Assembly (NCBI GenBank): GCA_965225915.1
Contig: OZ245326.1
Location: 2,356,001 to 2,420,000, forward strand
Reading direction: 5' to 3'
Length of the DNA: 64,000 nt
Origin: JAAXHH01 sp965225915
Lineage (GTDB): Bacteria; JAAXHH01
Shown here: piece after piece, positions 45,524 through 55,402 of the stretch
Numbering within the stretch: position 1 is the first letter of the stretch
How the letters are laid out: every line of letters begins with the position of its first letter
Notes under the pieces: generated by a model
Databases searched by the model: none
What the model was told of the DNA's origin: nothing
What the model saw: only the letters and a program-made list of their open reading frames with translations
Position numbers and translations under genes: made by a program

Positions 45524-48500
45524 TCAGGAAGCCGGTGTCTCGACCGCTTCGCCGGATTCCAGGACCTGCCCTTTCACCCTACTTTTGATGCGGGCAAGGA
45601 CAGCGAGTCCGTCTTCGAGGATGTAATAGCTGATGGGAACCAGGATCAACGTGATGGCCGTGGCGAAAAGCACGCCGAAACCCAGGGATATGGCCATGGG
45701 AATGAGGAATTGAGCCTGGAGACTTTTTTCCAGCAGTATGGGGGTGAGTCCCGCGAACGTCGTGAGCGAGGTCAGCAAAACGGGCCGGAAACGAGCGACG
45801 CCCGCGTTGCGTATGACCTCGTGCAGGTCCGCGTCCGGTCCCGAGCGTTCGCGACCGCGGTTGATGAAGTCCACCAGCACGAGGCTGTCGTTCACGACGA
45901 CACCGGACAAGGCGACGATACCGAACAGGGACAGGAGCGAGATCGCGAATCCCATGATCAGGTGCCCCATAACCGCCCCAACGATGCCGAAGGGAATGAC
46001 GCTCATGATGATCATGGGCTGGATGTATGACTTGAAGGGAATGGCCAGCAGTCCGTAGATCACGAGCAGGGCGACCAGGAATCCGTAGCTCAGGCTTTCT
46101 ATGGATTCCTGCTGATTTCGTTGTTCTCCTTCGAGTGAATAAGTGAGGTTGGGGTACCTGGCCATCAGGCTCGGCATGTAAGATGCCGTAAGATCGCCCA
46201 GGATGTCGTTGGCACTGGCGACGGCGTCGTTGACGTCGGCGGTGACCGTAATAACCCGCATGCGGTCCTTCCTCCGGATATTGGAGTAACCTCGGTCCAT
46301 CTCCGCCATAGCGGCGAGGGAAAAGGGCACCTCGATTCCGGTCGGTGTACGGATGCGCATGTTTTCCATGTCGCCCAGGGACCGTCGTTCCGTTTCGGGA
46401 TACCGCACCATCACTCGGACATCGTCGCGTCCCCGCTGGATCCGTTGCGCTTCCTCGCCGTAGAAAGCCTGCCGTACCTGTCGAGACAGCCCCGCCATGC
46501 TTATGCCGAGGGCCTCGCCTTCGGGCGTGACGGTCAACCTGATTTCCCGCTTGCCGGGCCGGAAATCGTCGGCGACGTCCAGAACGCCGTTGTAGTTGGC
46601 CAGCGTTCGCTTCAATTCAGCCGTCGCCTCAAGCAGGTCCTCGTGATCCGGACTCGCCAGTTCCATGTTGATCGCCTCTCCCACGTTGAATAGCGAGGAG
46701 GTAAAGCTGAGTTCCACGACGTCGGGGATCGAGCCGATGAGTTCCCGCCAGCGGTTAACGATTTCCTCGCTGCCGATACTTCGGGTCTCCGATGATGACA
46801 GGCCCAGCGCCACTTCACCGATATGCGACGCCGAGGCGGACCCGATGACGGAGCCTGCGTTCTGTTGCGCCCGCGCCGCGTACGGCTGTTCGCCAATGGC
46901 CGCCATGATGTGACGAACCACGTGGGGGTCGTCTTCGGGATAATCCTGGGATATCTCGTCGTTCAGTTGCCGCTGCAACCGCACGGCGCTGTCTTCGATG
47001 CGCGAGATGACCTGGCTGGTTACCTCGGAGGCCGTGCCCTGGGGCATAGTGAGGTGTGCCGCCACGTATTCGTTTTCAATCGACGGGAAAAACACGAACC
47101 TCATGATTCCGCCGGCGACGAGCCCCACGGTGAGGACAATCGCACCGACGCCGATGGAGAGCGTGACGTACCGCCAGGCCAGGGCTTTTTTCAAAAGCGG
47201 TACGTAGATGCCTTCCACGAATCGCTTGAGATAACGGGCTACGGTATCCTGGAAGTCGTGCAACCACTTGTCCAGGTAAAACAGCGCCAGGTAGAACGGC
47301 CTGACGAGTAGGAGCGTGTTCTGCAGCGGCTGGTCCCTGCGCGCCGGCTGGCCGTGGCGCAGGTGGGTCGGCAATATGAGGAGGGACTCTACCAGTGAGA
47401 ACAGCAGCATGAGGACGATCACGATGGGGAAGATTTCGAAGAACTTGCCCATGAGGCCTTCCACGAAGAACATGGGTGAGAAGGCCACGATGGTCGTCAG
47501 TACAGCGAAAATGATCGGTTTGGCAATTTCCTGGACACCGATCCGCGCGGCGGTAGCGGGTTCCACGCCCCTTTCCTGGTGCGCATAGATGTTTTCACCG
47601 GCTATGATCGCGTCATCCACCACGATACCGAGCACCATGATGAATGCGAAGAGTGACAGCATGTTGATCGAAGCATCCAGCAGCGGCATCATCCAGAAGG
47701 TGCCCAGGAAGCAGATGACGATGCCCATCGCGACCCAGAACGCCAGGCGGATGCGCAGGAACACCGCCAGGCAGAGGAAGACAAGCAGGAAGCCCAGTTG
47801 ACCGTTGTTGATCATCAGGTCCAGGCGGCTTTCCAGGAGTTCTGACTGGTCCTGCCAGGTGGTCAGTTCGACGCCGTCCGGCAGAGTCGCCTGCTTTTCG
47901 TCCACGTAGCGATGCACGGCGCCGGAAACGTCCAGAATGTTCTCATTCCCGACGCGGAATACCTTGACCAGGGCGGTCGGTTTTCCATCGAAACGAGAGC
48001 TGACGTCCGTCTCGGCGAAACCGTCTACCACGCGGGCCACATGGCTGAGCAGGAGGCGGGTGCCGTCGGGCCTTGACCGTAGCACGATCTGGTCGAAATC
48101 AGGGCCGACCAGGGCTTGCCCCTTCGCGCGGAGAAGAATCTCGCCGGCCGGAGTCTTCACCGAGCCGCCCGGAAGGTCGAGCGAAGAACTCCGAACGGCA
48201 TTGACTACCTCGGTGAACGTCAGTCCGTAGCGGCGCAGGGCGGTTTCCGATACCTCGATGGAGATTTCATAGGGCCGTACGCTCGCCAGTTGCACCTGGC
48301 TGATTTCCGGCTGGGCGAGGAGGTCTTCCCGAATCTCTTCGCCGAGTCGTTTCAGATAGGTCTCGTCAAGGTTTCCAGCCACGGTGATGTCGATAACCTG
48401 CCGCCGAAAGAGGATCTCCTGGACCACCGGTTTTTCCGTCTCTTCCGGAAGGGTATCTATGGCGTCCACCCGGGACTTCAGTTCATGCAGCAGCGTGCGG

Positions 48501-48805
48501 GCATCGGCGTCGGGGTCCACTTCGATTTGAATCGTTCCGACACCTTCGGCGGCGGTGGAACTCAGCCGTTTGATGCCGTCCAGGTCCTGAATGGCTTCCT
48601 CGACCCGGACGCACACGGCTTCTTCCACTTCTGCCGGGGCCGCCCCCAGGTAGGGGACGGTTATGATTATGATATCGGTCTCGAATTCAGGGAAGATCTC
48701 GACCTTGATCACCGGGATCATCAGCAATCCGCCGACGATGATCGTCATCATGAGCAGATTGGCCGCCACGTTATTCCGGGCGAACCAGGCCAGCAAGTAG
48801 TTCAT
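45524..48805 (-). CDS. RND efflux transporter, inner-membrane pump (HAE1/AcrB-like)
   Basis: The 1093-residue protein shows the RND layout: an N-terminal helix (WFARNNVAANLLMMTIIVGG), a large periplasmic loop, and 12 helices in two halves, with LGIVVDDAIIAGENIY in the first half (near 400) and ALSGVVVNDSLVLVDFINR in the second. Acidic residues for proton relay are present in the fourth-helix region. It exports hydrophobic compounds or metals using the proton gradient. It overlaps the adaptor gene by 4 bases. Confidence 0.95.
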   Translation of the reverse strand: MNYLLAWFARNNVAANLLMMTIIVGGLLMIPVIKVEIFPEFETDIIIITVPYLGAAPAEVEEAVCVRVEEAIQDLDGIKRLSSTAAEGVGTIQIEVDPDADARTLLHELKSRVDAIDTLPEETEKPVVQEILFRRQVIDITVAGNLDETYLKRLGEEIREDLLAQPEISQVQLASVRPYEISIEVSETALRRYGLTFTEVVNAVRSSSLDLPGGSVKTPAGEILLRAKGQALVGPDFDQIVLRSRPDGTRLLLSHVARVVDGFAETDVSSRFDGKPTALVKVFRVGNENILDVSGAVHRYVDEKQATLPDGVELTTWQDQSELLESRLDLMINNGQLGFLLVFLCLAVFLRIRLAFWVAMGIVICFLGTFWMMPLLDASINMLSLFAFIMVLGIVVDDAIIAGENIYAHQERGVEPATAARIGVQEIAKPIIFAVLTTIVAFSPMFFVEGLMGKFFEIFPIVIVLMLLFSLVESLLILPTHLRHGQPARRDQPLQNTLLLVRPFYLALFYLDKWLHDFQDTVARYLKRFVEGIYVPLLKKALAWRYVTLSIGVGAIVLTVGLVAGGIMRFVFFPSIENEYVAAHLTMPQGTASEVTSQVISRIEDSAVRLQRQLNDEISQDYPEDDPHVVRHIMAAIGEQPYAARAQQNAGSVIGSASASHIGEVALGLSSSETRSIGSEEIVNRWRELIGSIPDVVELSFTSSLFNVGEAINMELASPDHEDLLEATAELKRTLANYNGVLDVADDFRPGKREIRLTVTPEGEALGISMAGLSRQVRQAFYGEEAQRIQRGRDDVRVMVRYPETERRSLGDMENMRIRTPTGIEVPFSLAAMAEMDRGYSNIRRKDRMRVITVTADVNDAVASANDILGDLTASYMPSLMARYPNLTYSLEGEQRNQQESIESLSYGFLVALLVIYGLLAIPFKSYIQPMIIMSVIPFGIVGAVMGHLIMGFAISLLSLFGIVALSGVVVNDSLVLVDFINRGRERSGPDADLHEVIRNAGVARFRPVLLTSLTTFAGLTPILLEKSLQAQFLIPMAISLGFGVLFATAITLILVPISYYILEDGLAVLARIKSRVKGQVLESGEAVETPAS

Positions 48806-50010
48806 TTACCCGTGCCTTCCTCTTCCTGGACGGTAGGTCCGGATGGGTTTCCGTTCAGAACTCGGACCTCCATGCCGTCTACCTGGGTTACGAGCGCGGA
48901 TAGGCAGACGAGTTCGCCCTCTTCGATCCCGCTCCTGATGAGAACGTGGTTGGATTCCATCCTCAGGACATCGACCATGCGGAACCTGAGCCGGTTTTCA
49001 CCATCTATGATGGCAACCCGATTTTCGCCGTGCATGGCAGTCCGGGGCAGGACCACGACCCCGGGATAGCGGTTTCCACGGATTTCCGCCTCGATGAACA
49101 TCCCGATGCTCAGGGGCGGTCGGCCGGGATTCGAACCGCGTCCGTACGGGTTCTGCACCCGGGCTACCGCGTAAACCATCCGGCTCAGTGGATCGATTTC
49201 GCCTTCCATGCGGACGATCCTTCCGTTCCACTGGTGCTCTCGGCCGGCGAATTCAGTGCTGATCACGACTTCCGGTCCCCCGTCGATAGCCGTCTCACCC
49301 CGGTATTGCATGGGTATGTCAACGAACGCGAGTTGGTCGTCGGGGATGGGCAACCGCACTTCGGCATAGTTGGTCGCGTAAATGGTTGCCAGCGGCTCCC
49401 CGCGCCGCAGGAACTGTCCCACGTCCACGTTTTTCTGGCGTATTCTTCCCGCGTAAGGCGCCCGTATCTCCGTTCTGTCCAGGTTGAGCTGCGCCTGCTG
49501 CAGCGCCGCGACGGCCGCCTGGAGATTGGCCTGGGCCTGGGCTAACTGGGGTTCTCTACGGACCAGGGGCATCGGTGCGCCCGATCCCAACTGGCGCCAT
49601 TCGTCCAGAGCCAGGCTGGCTTCCTCTTCTTCGATCTGCAGTGCTGTGGCGAACCGCGCCGTATCCGCCGCGGCCCGCGTCACCGCCAGTTCGGTGTCTC
49701 GCGGGTCGAGGCGTAACAGCAACTCGTCCTGTTCAAAGAATCCACCGGAAACAAAGGACGGGGACACGTAGATGATCAGACCGTCCGTCTCCGCCGAAAG
49801 AGCACTTTCAGTCCGCGGAACCACAGCGCCCTGGGACCGTACCGTGAGCTGGACCGTGTCCAGTTTCGCCGTTGCGACGCGGACCAGGGGTGGTGGTACG
49901 ACCGGTGGTTTGCTTTCCACTTCGGGCCTGCTCCGGACCATGAAGACCACGACCAGCAGCGATCCGAGGACAATGGCCACCGGCAAGGCTGTTTTTACCC
50001 ACTTGTTCAT
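48802..50010 (-). CDS. RND periplasmic adaptor (membrane fusion protein)
   Basis: The 402-residue protein has an N-terminal membrane anchor (ALPVAIVLGSLLVVVF), a barrel-sandwich region (GAVVPRTESALSAETDGLIIYVSPSFVSGG), a coiled-coil hairpin, and LNLDRTEIRAPYAGRIRQKNVDVGQFLRRGEPLATIY. A beta-barrel with GREHQWNGRIVRMEGEID follows. ATG 50010 is chosen because AGGAG precedes it, rather than the ATG at 50055 inside the OMF gene. It links the RND pump to the outer-membrane channel. Confidence 0.93.
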   Translation of the reverse strand: MNKWVKTALPVAIVLGSLLVVVFMVRSRPEVESKPPVVPPPLVRVATAKLDTVQLTVRSQGAVVPRTESALSAETDGLIIYVSPSFVSGGFFEQDELLLRLDPRDTELAVTRAAADTARFATALQIEEEEASLALDEWRQLGSGAPMPLVRREPQLAQAQANLQAAVAALQQAQLNLDRTEIRAPYAGRIRQKNVDVGQFLRRGEPLATIYATNYAEVRLPIPDDQLAFVDIPMQYRGETAIDGGPEVVISTEFAGREHQWNGRIVRMEGEIDPLSRMVYAVARVQNPYGRGSNPGRPPLSIGMFIEAEIRGNRYPGVVVLPRTAMHGENRVAIIDGENRLRFRMVDVLRMESNHVLIRSGIEEGELVCLSALVTQVDGMEVRVLNGNPSGPTVQEEEGTGK

Positions 50011-50014
50011 CCCG

Positions 50015-51511
50015 TTACTCCTGTGTTTCCGGTCCAGTCCGTTCAGTCCGTTCAAATCCGCCGCCCAGCGCCAGGTAGAGGTCTACCCGGGCATCCAGCC
50101 TTTGCCGCCGCACAGCCAGGTACTGCCCTTCGGACTCGAACGCACGCCGCTGGGCGTCCAGCATGGTGATCACGTCGTTCAGTCCGCTGTGGTACCGCGA
50201 CTCCGCCAGTTCACGGGCGGCCGCGGCCTGAGTAGAAGCTTCCAACAACGCGGCTTCCCGCTGTTTGAGCAGCGAGTCAGCCACCAGGGCGGATTCCACC
50301 TCGCCGTATGCGCGCAGGGCCTGGCCTGTGAAATTCGCCATGACCTGGTCCCGGTTGGCTTCGGCCAGCGCCACGCCTGCTTTAAGCCGTCCACCCTGGA
50401 AGAGGGGTTGAAGCAGGCTGGAAGCGAGGCTCCAAACGATGAAATCGCCGTCGAGCAGGTCGGTCAAAGCGGCTGATGAAGTTCCACCCGAACCGGTCAA
50501 ACGTATCGCAGGATACCTCGCTTTCCTGGCGACACCGATCCGTGCGCCGGCCGCCGCGAGTTGCCGTTCGGCAAGCATCAGGTCCGGCCGCCTCGCGACG
50601 AGATCGGCGGGCAGTCCCGCCGGCACGGCGACGGGGACCGGGGGAAGGTCGGCGGCGATCGCCAGTTCCGCCGACGGATACTTGCCCAGGAGGATCTCCA
50701 ATTGCCGGACGACGCCGTCGAACTGCTGCATCCTCTGAAGGACAACCGCCTCCGCCACGGCCACGTTGGAAAGCGAAAGTCGCAGGTCCAGGGAGGGTCT
50801 CAGACCCCTTTGATACCGGTTGGCGATACGTTCGTTCACCACCTGAAAATTGTCTCTGGTCGCCCGGGAGAGTTCGAGCTGGCGATGGGCTTCAATGGCG
50901 GCGAACCACGCCTTGGCGGTTTGGCCGGCGACAGACGACCGTACCCCGTACAGGTCGGCCTGCGTGCCCTGTAAATCGGCCAGCGCGGCCGCCTTGTCGT
51001 CGCTCAGCCGGCCCCACAGGTCGATTTCCCAGTTTACGTTGGCAGACACCCCGTAATTCGTCGAGGTCGTCTTCAAACCACCGCCGTTGCCGCCCGGTAT
51101 GGGAAACCCGATAAAGTTCCGTCGCTGTCTCGATTGGTTGAAATCCAGGTTGACCTGGGGGAAGAGGGGTGCGCCGACGATGCGCGCCTGTGCCCGCGCA
51201 GCCTGCATTCGGTCGGCGGCGGCCTTCAGATCGTAGTTGCGCGACAGGGCTTCGTCAATGAGCGAATCAAGCCGTGCGTCGCCGAAATCGGCCCACCATT
51301 GCAAACCGATACGACCCTTGTCCGCCTGGGCGGCGGTCCACTGAGAGGGAATACCGTCCTGGAGTGATAGATGCTGCAGTTTCGGGGCCGAAGCGCAACT
51401 TAATACCAGCGCCACGGACGCGAACATGGCACAAACCGATCGCAAGAAAACCCCCTGCCTGGCTGTGAAAACAATCCTTTGTACGTGGCGATTCGGACGA
51501 ACGACGACCAC
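50015..51511 (-). CDS. RND outer-membrane factor (NodT/TolC family lipoprotein)
   Basis: The 498-residue protein has a lipoprotein-type signal ending ALVLSC. Two TolC-like repeats follow, with SQWTAAQADKGRIGLQWWADFGDARLDSLIDEALSR near the start and, in the second half, LVARRPDLMLAERQLAAAGARIGVARKARYPAI. It forms the trimeric outer-membrane channel. GTG 51511 is preceded by AGAGGA at good spacing. It is the first gene of the three-gene efflux operon. Confidence 0.93.
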   Translation of the reverse strand: MVVVRPNRHVQRIVFTARQGVFLRSVCAMFASVALVLSCASAPKLQHLSLQDGIPSQWTAAQADKGRIGLQWWADFGDARLDSLIDEALSRNYDLKAAADRMQAARAQARIVGAPLFPQVNLDFNQSRQRRNFIGFPIPGGNGGGLKTTSTNYGVSANVNWEIDLWGRLSDDKAAALADLQGTQADLYGVRSSVAGQTAKAWFAAIEAHRQLELSRATRDNFQVVNERIANRYQRGLRPSLDLRLSLSNVAVAEAVVLQRMQQFDGVVRQLEILLGKYPSAELAIAADLPPVPVAVPAGLPADLVARRPDLMLAERQLAAAGARIGVARKARYPAIRLTGSGGTSSAALTDLLDGDFIVWSLASSLLQPLFQGGRLKAGVALAEANRDQVMANFTGQALRAYGEVESALVADSLLKQREAALLEASTQAAAARELAESRYHSGLNDVITMLDAQRRAFESEGQYLAVRRQRLDARVDLYLALGGGFERTERTGPETQE

Positions 51512-51817
51512 CTATATTCCTCTTTGACAATCGATAGTTGCGGTATCCTGCGCTCGTATACCAGTTATGCATCCCGATAAACTCGCACAGTGCTATGATT
51601 TCTGTGAAAAACTAGGGAAATTCAGGGTACAGTCAAGGCATTTCACGGATGGCACATACGTCAGACTCATACGTCATCACACATACGTATGCGGACCATC
51701 AGGATTCGAACGAAGCATATATCTGTTGCAATTCGTTAGCAGTTCCCTAATATGGTATGCGCTGAAACAGGGCATGCGCAGACTATGGTCCGAAATGGGA
51801 AATGCAAGAGTAGAAGC
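51512..51817. other. 306-base divergent regulatory region (efflux operon / cysC)
   Basis: No gene is convincing. It contains a lone TTGACA (51524-51529) without a matching -10 and the three CATACGT direct repeats described separately. It must carry the promoters of both the leftward efflux operon and the rightward sulfate genes. Confidence 0.5.
51655..51690. repeat. three CATACGT direct repeats upstream of cysC
   Basis: CATACGT occurs at 51655-51661, 51668-51674 and 51682-51688, spaced 13 and 14 bases. Each copy holds the palindrome ACGT, and the third is part of a perfect 8-base palindrome ATACGTAT (51683-51690). They look like protein-binding sites upstream of cysC. The regulator is unknown. 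Confidence 0.6.
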
Positions 51818-52354
51818 ATGGCTGACAAACCGCGCGAGGCGCAAAGGCCATTCGTCCTCTGGTTCACCGGGTTGTCCGGATCGGGCAAGAGCACCATCGC
51901 GGATCGAGTCTATGGAACGTTGCTCGACAGGAAGATAAAAGTGGAGCGGCTCGATGGCGACGAAATCCGGCTGGTTTTCCCCGACACGGGATTCGACAAA
52001 GCGGGGCGCATGGCTCATATCGCTCGCGTGGGTTATCTCGCATCGGTTCTCGAGCGCAACGGAATCTGCACGATCGTCTCACTCATCTCGCCCTACAGGG
52101 AAGCGCGGGACAGGGTAAGAGGCCTTTGCGGCCGATTCATCGAAGTGTATGTCTCCACCCCCCTGTCGGTATGCGAGGAGCGCGATATCAAGGGGCTGTA
52201 CGCGAAATCCCGGCGAGGGGAAATCAAGGGGTTTACGGGTGTAGACGATCCCTACGAAGAACCGGAAAGACCCGACCTGGTAATCGACGCCTCGCGGCAA
52301 ACCGTTTTAGAATCCGTAGCGGCGACGATGAGTCATGTAGAACCTTATATATGA
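51818..52354 (+). CDS. cysC: adenylyl-sulfate kinase
   Basis: The 178-residue protein from ATG 51818 has the P-loop WFTGLSGSGKSTIADRVY, the DGDEIR motif, IVSLISPYREARDRVR, and EVYVSTPLSVCEERDIKGLYAKSRRGEIKGFTGVDDPYEEP, all APS kinase motifs. It phosphorylates adenylyl sulfate to PAPS. It differs from the kinase domain of the cysNC gene, so the window has two APS kinases. It lies about 110 bases before cysD. Confidence 0.92.
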   Translation: MADKPREAQRPFVLWFTGLSGSGKSTIADRVYGTLLDRKIKVERLDGDEIRLVFPDTGFDKAGRMAHIARVGYLASVLERNGICTIVSLISPYREARDRVRGLCGRFIEVYVSTPLSVCEERDIKGLYAKSRRGEIKGFTGVDDPYEEPERPDLVIDASRQTVLESVAATMSHVEPYI

Positions 52355-52466
52355 ATGTTATTTACTGATCAGCACTATATGAATAGCGTACCAGCAGGTT
52401 CCGAAGTGGACGGGGTGTGACCGACAGGTCCAGTTTCAGGCCTATCCAATCCAGCCTCGTTAACCA

Positions 52467-53387
52467 ATGCTGAAACCACCTATGCCCCAGTATTCCATAT
52501 CCCACCTGATGCAACTCGAAGCCGAGAGCATACACGTCATGCGCGAAGTCGTCGCGGAATTTGAACGGCCCGTGATGCTGTATTCGGTCGGCAAGGATTC
52601 TTCGGTCATGCTGCACCTTGCGCGCAAGGCCTTATATCCACAGAAACTGCCCTTCCCGCTCTTGCACGTAGACACGGGGTACAAGTTCGAAGAGATGTAT
52701 GCCTTTCGAAAGCGCATGGCCGAGGAATACGAGGCGGATCTGATCGTCTATCGCAACGAGGAAGCCATAGCCGAAGGCGCCAATCCATACGACCTCGGCA
52801 CGCAACGATGCTGCGGACTGCTGAAGACGCAGGCCTTGCTCGATGGGCTCAAATCGGGGCGCTTCGACGCCGCCCTGGGCGGGGCACGCCGCGAGGAAGA
52901 GAAATCGCGGGCCAAGGAACGGTTTTTCTCCTTCCGGGACCGCTTCGGCCAGTGGGATCCGAAGAACCAGCGACCCGAATTGTGGAACCTGTACAACTGC
53001 CGCATCGGCCAGGAAGAATCCATCCGGGTGTTTCCGCTCTCCAATTGGACCGAACTGGATATCTGGATGTATATTCACCGGGAAAATATACCGGTCGTGC
53101 CCCTGTATTTTGCCCGGGAGCGCCCGATCGTGGTCAGGGGGGAACAACTGATTCCCGTGGAGGGACAGGCTCGCATCCTGCCCGGTGAAACCCCCCGCTT
53201 AATGGTCTGCCGGTTCCGCACGCTGGGCTGTTCTCCATGCACCGGCGCCGTTCGATCCACCGCGACTTCCGTCGAAGAGATCATCGGGGAATTAATGGTG
53301 GAACGCATATCGGAGCGTTCCACCCGCATCATCGATCACGACCAGGAAGGATCGATGGAAATGAAGAAGCGGGAAGGCTACTTCTAA
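52467..53387 (+). CDS. cysD: sulfate adenylyltransferase subunit 2
   Basis: The 306-residue protein contains the PP-loop SVGKDSSVMLHLARKA (near 39), HVDTGYKFEEMYAFR, GGARREEEKSRAKERFFSFRD and CRFRTLGCSPCTGAVRSTA. It is the ATP-sulfurylase small subunit that joins sulfate to ATP to give APS. ATG 52467 is used; ATG 52482 is an alternative. It works with the GTPase half of the cysNC product directly downstream. Confidence 0.95.
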   Translation: MLKPPMPQYSISHLMQLEAESIHVMREVVAEFERPVMLYSVGKDSSVMLHLARKALYPQKLPFPLLHVDTGYKFEEMYAFRKRMAEEYEADLIVYRNEEAIAEGANPYDLGTQRCCGLLKTQALLDGLKSGRFDAALGGARREEEKSRAKERFFSFRDRFGQWDPKNQRPELWNLYNCRIGQEESIRVFPLSNWTELDIWMYIHRENIPVVPLYFARERPIVVRGEQLIPVEGQARILPGETPRLMVCRFRTLGCSPCTGAVRSTATSVEEIIGELMVERISERSTRIIDHDQEGSMEMKKREGYF

Positions 53388-53427
53388 AGGCGATTAAACC
53401 GGCCGCGTATGGCCAACGCACCGTGCA

Positions 53428-55341
53428 ATGACCGACATACAGACCTTTCTCGCCCAGAACGAAGAAAAAGAACTGTTGCGTTTCAGTACGGCGGGCAGCG
53501 TGGACGACGGCAAATCCACGTTGATCGGCCGGCTCCTGGCCGACTCGAAGAATATCTACGAGGACCATCTCGCCTCGCTCAAGCAGCTGGCTCGAAAGGA
53601 CGAAGCCCCCGACCTGGCCCTGTTGCTGGACGGCCTCAAGGCCGAACGCGAACAGGGTATCACCATTGACGTGGCCTACCGGTATTTCTCGACGCCCAAA
53701 CGGAAGTTCATCATCGCCGACACGCCGGGCCATGAACAGTACACCCGGAACATGGCGACCGGCGCGTCCGGCGCAAACCTCGCGATCGTGCTGGTCGACG
53801 CGCGTAACGGCGTGCTTACGCAGACTCGGCGCCATGCCTTCATCACTTCCCTGCTCGGTATTCAGCATCTCGTGGTGGCCGTGAACAAGATGGACACGGT
53901 GGATTACAGCGAAGAAGTGTTCGCCGCTATCCGCCAGGAGTTTCTGGACTACGCCGCCAAGCTGAACGTCAGCGACATACGTCTCGTGCCCGTCAGTGCC
54001 CTGCTCGGCGACAATGTGGTGGAGAAGAGCGGCCGCATGCCCTGGTACCACGGCCAGACCGTGCTGGATATCCTGGAGGACGTACAGTTCCTGACCGATC
54101 GCAACCTGGTCGATCTGAGGTTTCCCGTGCAATACGTCATCCGCCCCAACCAGGATGAGCGGTACTACGCGGGGCCGGTGCTTTCCGGCGTGGTCCGACC
54201 CGGAGACGAAGTACTGATTCTGCCCGGTCAGAACCGTACCCGGGTGAAGTCCGTCTCCAGTTTCGACGGCGACCACGAAGCGGCGTATCCGCCCATGTCC
54301 ATTTCGCTGCAACTCGAGGACGAGGTGGACGTCAGCCGGGGAGACATGATCGTTCATCCGAAGAACCTGCCCCACGTGGAGCGTCGGTTCGAGGCCATGA
54401 TGGTCTGGATGAATGAAATCCCCATGGATCCTTCCCGCCATTACCTGATCAAACAGACCACGCAGACCGCCCGGGCAAGCATCGATCACGTGGACTACCG
54501 GATCGACGTCGATACCCTGCACAAGGTCAACGTGCCTCATCTTACCCTCAATGAAATCGGCCGGGTGGCCCTGACCTCGAACCGTCCGCTCTACTACGAT
54601 GCGTACCAGGCAAACCGGCTGACCGGGAGTTTTATCCTGGTGGATTATCTCTCCAACAATACGGTCGCCGCGGGAATGATCATCGACAGGCTGCCGGGAG
54701 AACGCGTGCCCATGGACGTGGACGCCGATTCCGAACCCAGGGCATCCACATCCCCAAAGTACAGTCTTGTGAACCTGGACCGGCGGATCACGCGGTATGG
54801 CCAGAAGCCCTGCACGATCTGGATCACCGGACTGGTGGGATCGGGGAAATCGACCGTTACCTACGGACTTGAAAAAGCGCTGTACGAGGAGGGGTATTCG
54901 GTCGTGGTGCTGGACAGTTCGGTCGTTCGCAGCGGCCTCAGCCGCGATCTGGGCTTTTCGGCGGCGGACCAGGCCGAAAACCTGAGGCGCGTGGCCGAAT
55001 GCGCGGCCATGCTCAACGAATCGGGGCTTATCGTCATCGCTTCCTTCGTCTCACCTGGCGAAGACACCCGTCGCCAGGTGGCTGAACGGATCGGAACCGA
55101 CCGTTACGTGGAGGTGTTCGTCGAAGCGTCGATAGCGTGGTGCCGTAAGCACGATACCACGGGTTGTTACGGGATGTCGGACCGTGGGCTGCTGCGCAAC
55201 CTCGCCGGCGTGGACTACCCCTATGAAAAACCCCGTGATCCGGCGTTGACCGTTTCGGCGGAGACCGACCCGGTCGACCTGTCCGTTACACGCATCGTCG
55301 AACTGATGAAAGAAAAAGGCTACCTGCTTCCGAGGCAGTAG
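53428..55341 (+). CDS. cysNC: bifunctional sulfate adenylyltransferase subunit 1 / adenylyl-sulfate kinase
   Basis: The 637-residue protein is a fusion. Residues 1-440 are the CysN GTPase with STAGSVDDGKSTLIGRLL, DTPGHEQYTRNM and NKMD. Residues 465-637 are a CysC-type kinase with ITGLVGSGKSTVTYGLE, GLSRDLGFSAADQAENLRR and IVIASFVSPGEDTRRQ. The usual DGD of the kinase is DSS (VVLDSSVVRSGL), a loss of the second aspartate. It activates sulfate to PAPS. It follows cysD by 40 bases. Confidence 0.94.
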   Translation: MTDIQTFLAQNEEKELLRFSTAGSVDDGKSTLIGRLLADSKNIYEDHLASLKQLARKDEAPDLALLLDGLKAEREQGITIDVAYRYFSTPKRKFIIADTPGHEQYTRNMATGASGANLAIVLVDARNGVLTQTRRHAFITSLLGIQHLVVAVNKMDTVDYSEEVFAAIRQEFLDYAAKLNVSDIRLVPVSALLGDNVVEKSGRMPWYHGQTVLDILEDVQFLTDRNLVDLRFPVQYVIRPNQDERYYAGPVLSGVVRPGDEVLILPGQNRTRVKSVSSFDGDHEAAYPPMSISLQLEDEVDVSRGDMIVHPKNLPHVERRFEAMMVWMNEIPMDPSRHYLIKQTTQTARASIDHVDYRIDVDTLHKVNVPHLTLNEIGRVALTSNRPLYYDAYQANRLTGSFILVDYLSNNTVAAGMIIDRLPGERVPMDVDADSEPRASTSPKYSLVNLDRRITRYGQKPCTIWITGLVGSGKSTVTYGLEKALYEEGYSVVVLDSSVVRSGLSRDLGFSAADQAENLRRVAECAAMLNESGLIVIASFVSPGEDTRRQVAERIGTDRYVEVFVEASIAWCRKHDTTGCYGMSDRGLLRNLAGVDYPYEKPRDPALTVSAETDPVDLSVTRIVELMKEKGYLLPRQ

Positions 55342-55402
55342 ATCGATGCCGCCGAAGCTGGTGGACATCCCCTGCCAGGTTTGAAATCCGTGCTTCCCAC
55401 TA

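Noticed and set aside
51524..51552. Promoter from the TTGACA at 51524 toward cysC
   Set aside because: No acceptable -10 lies 16-18 bases downstream.
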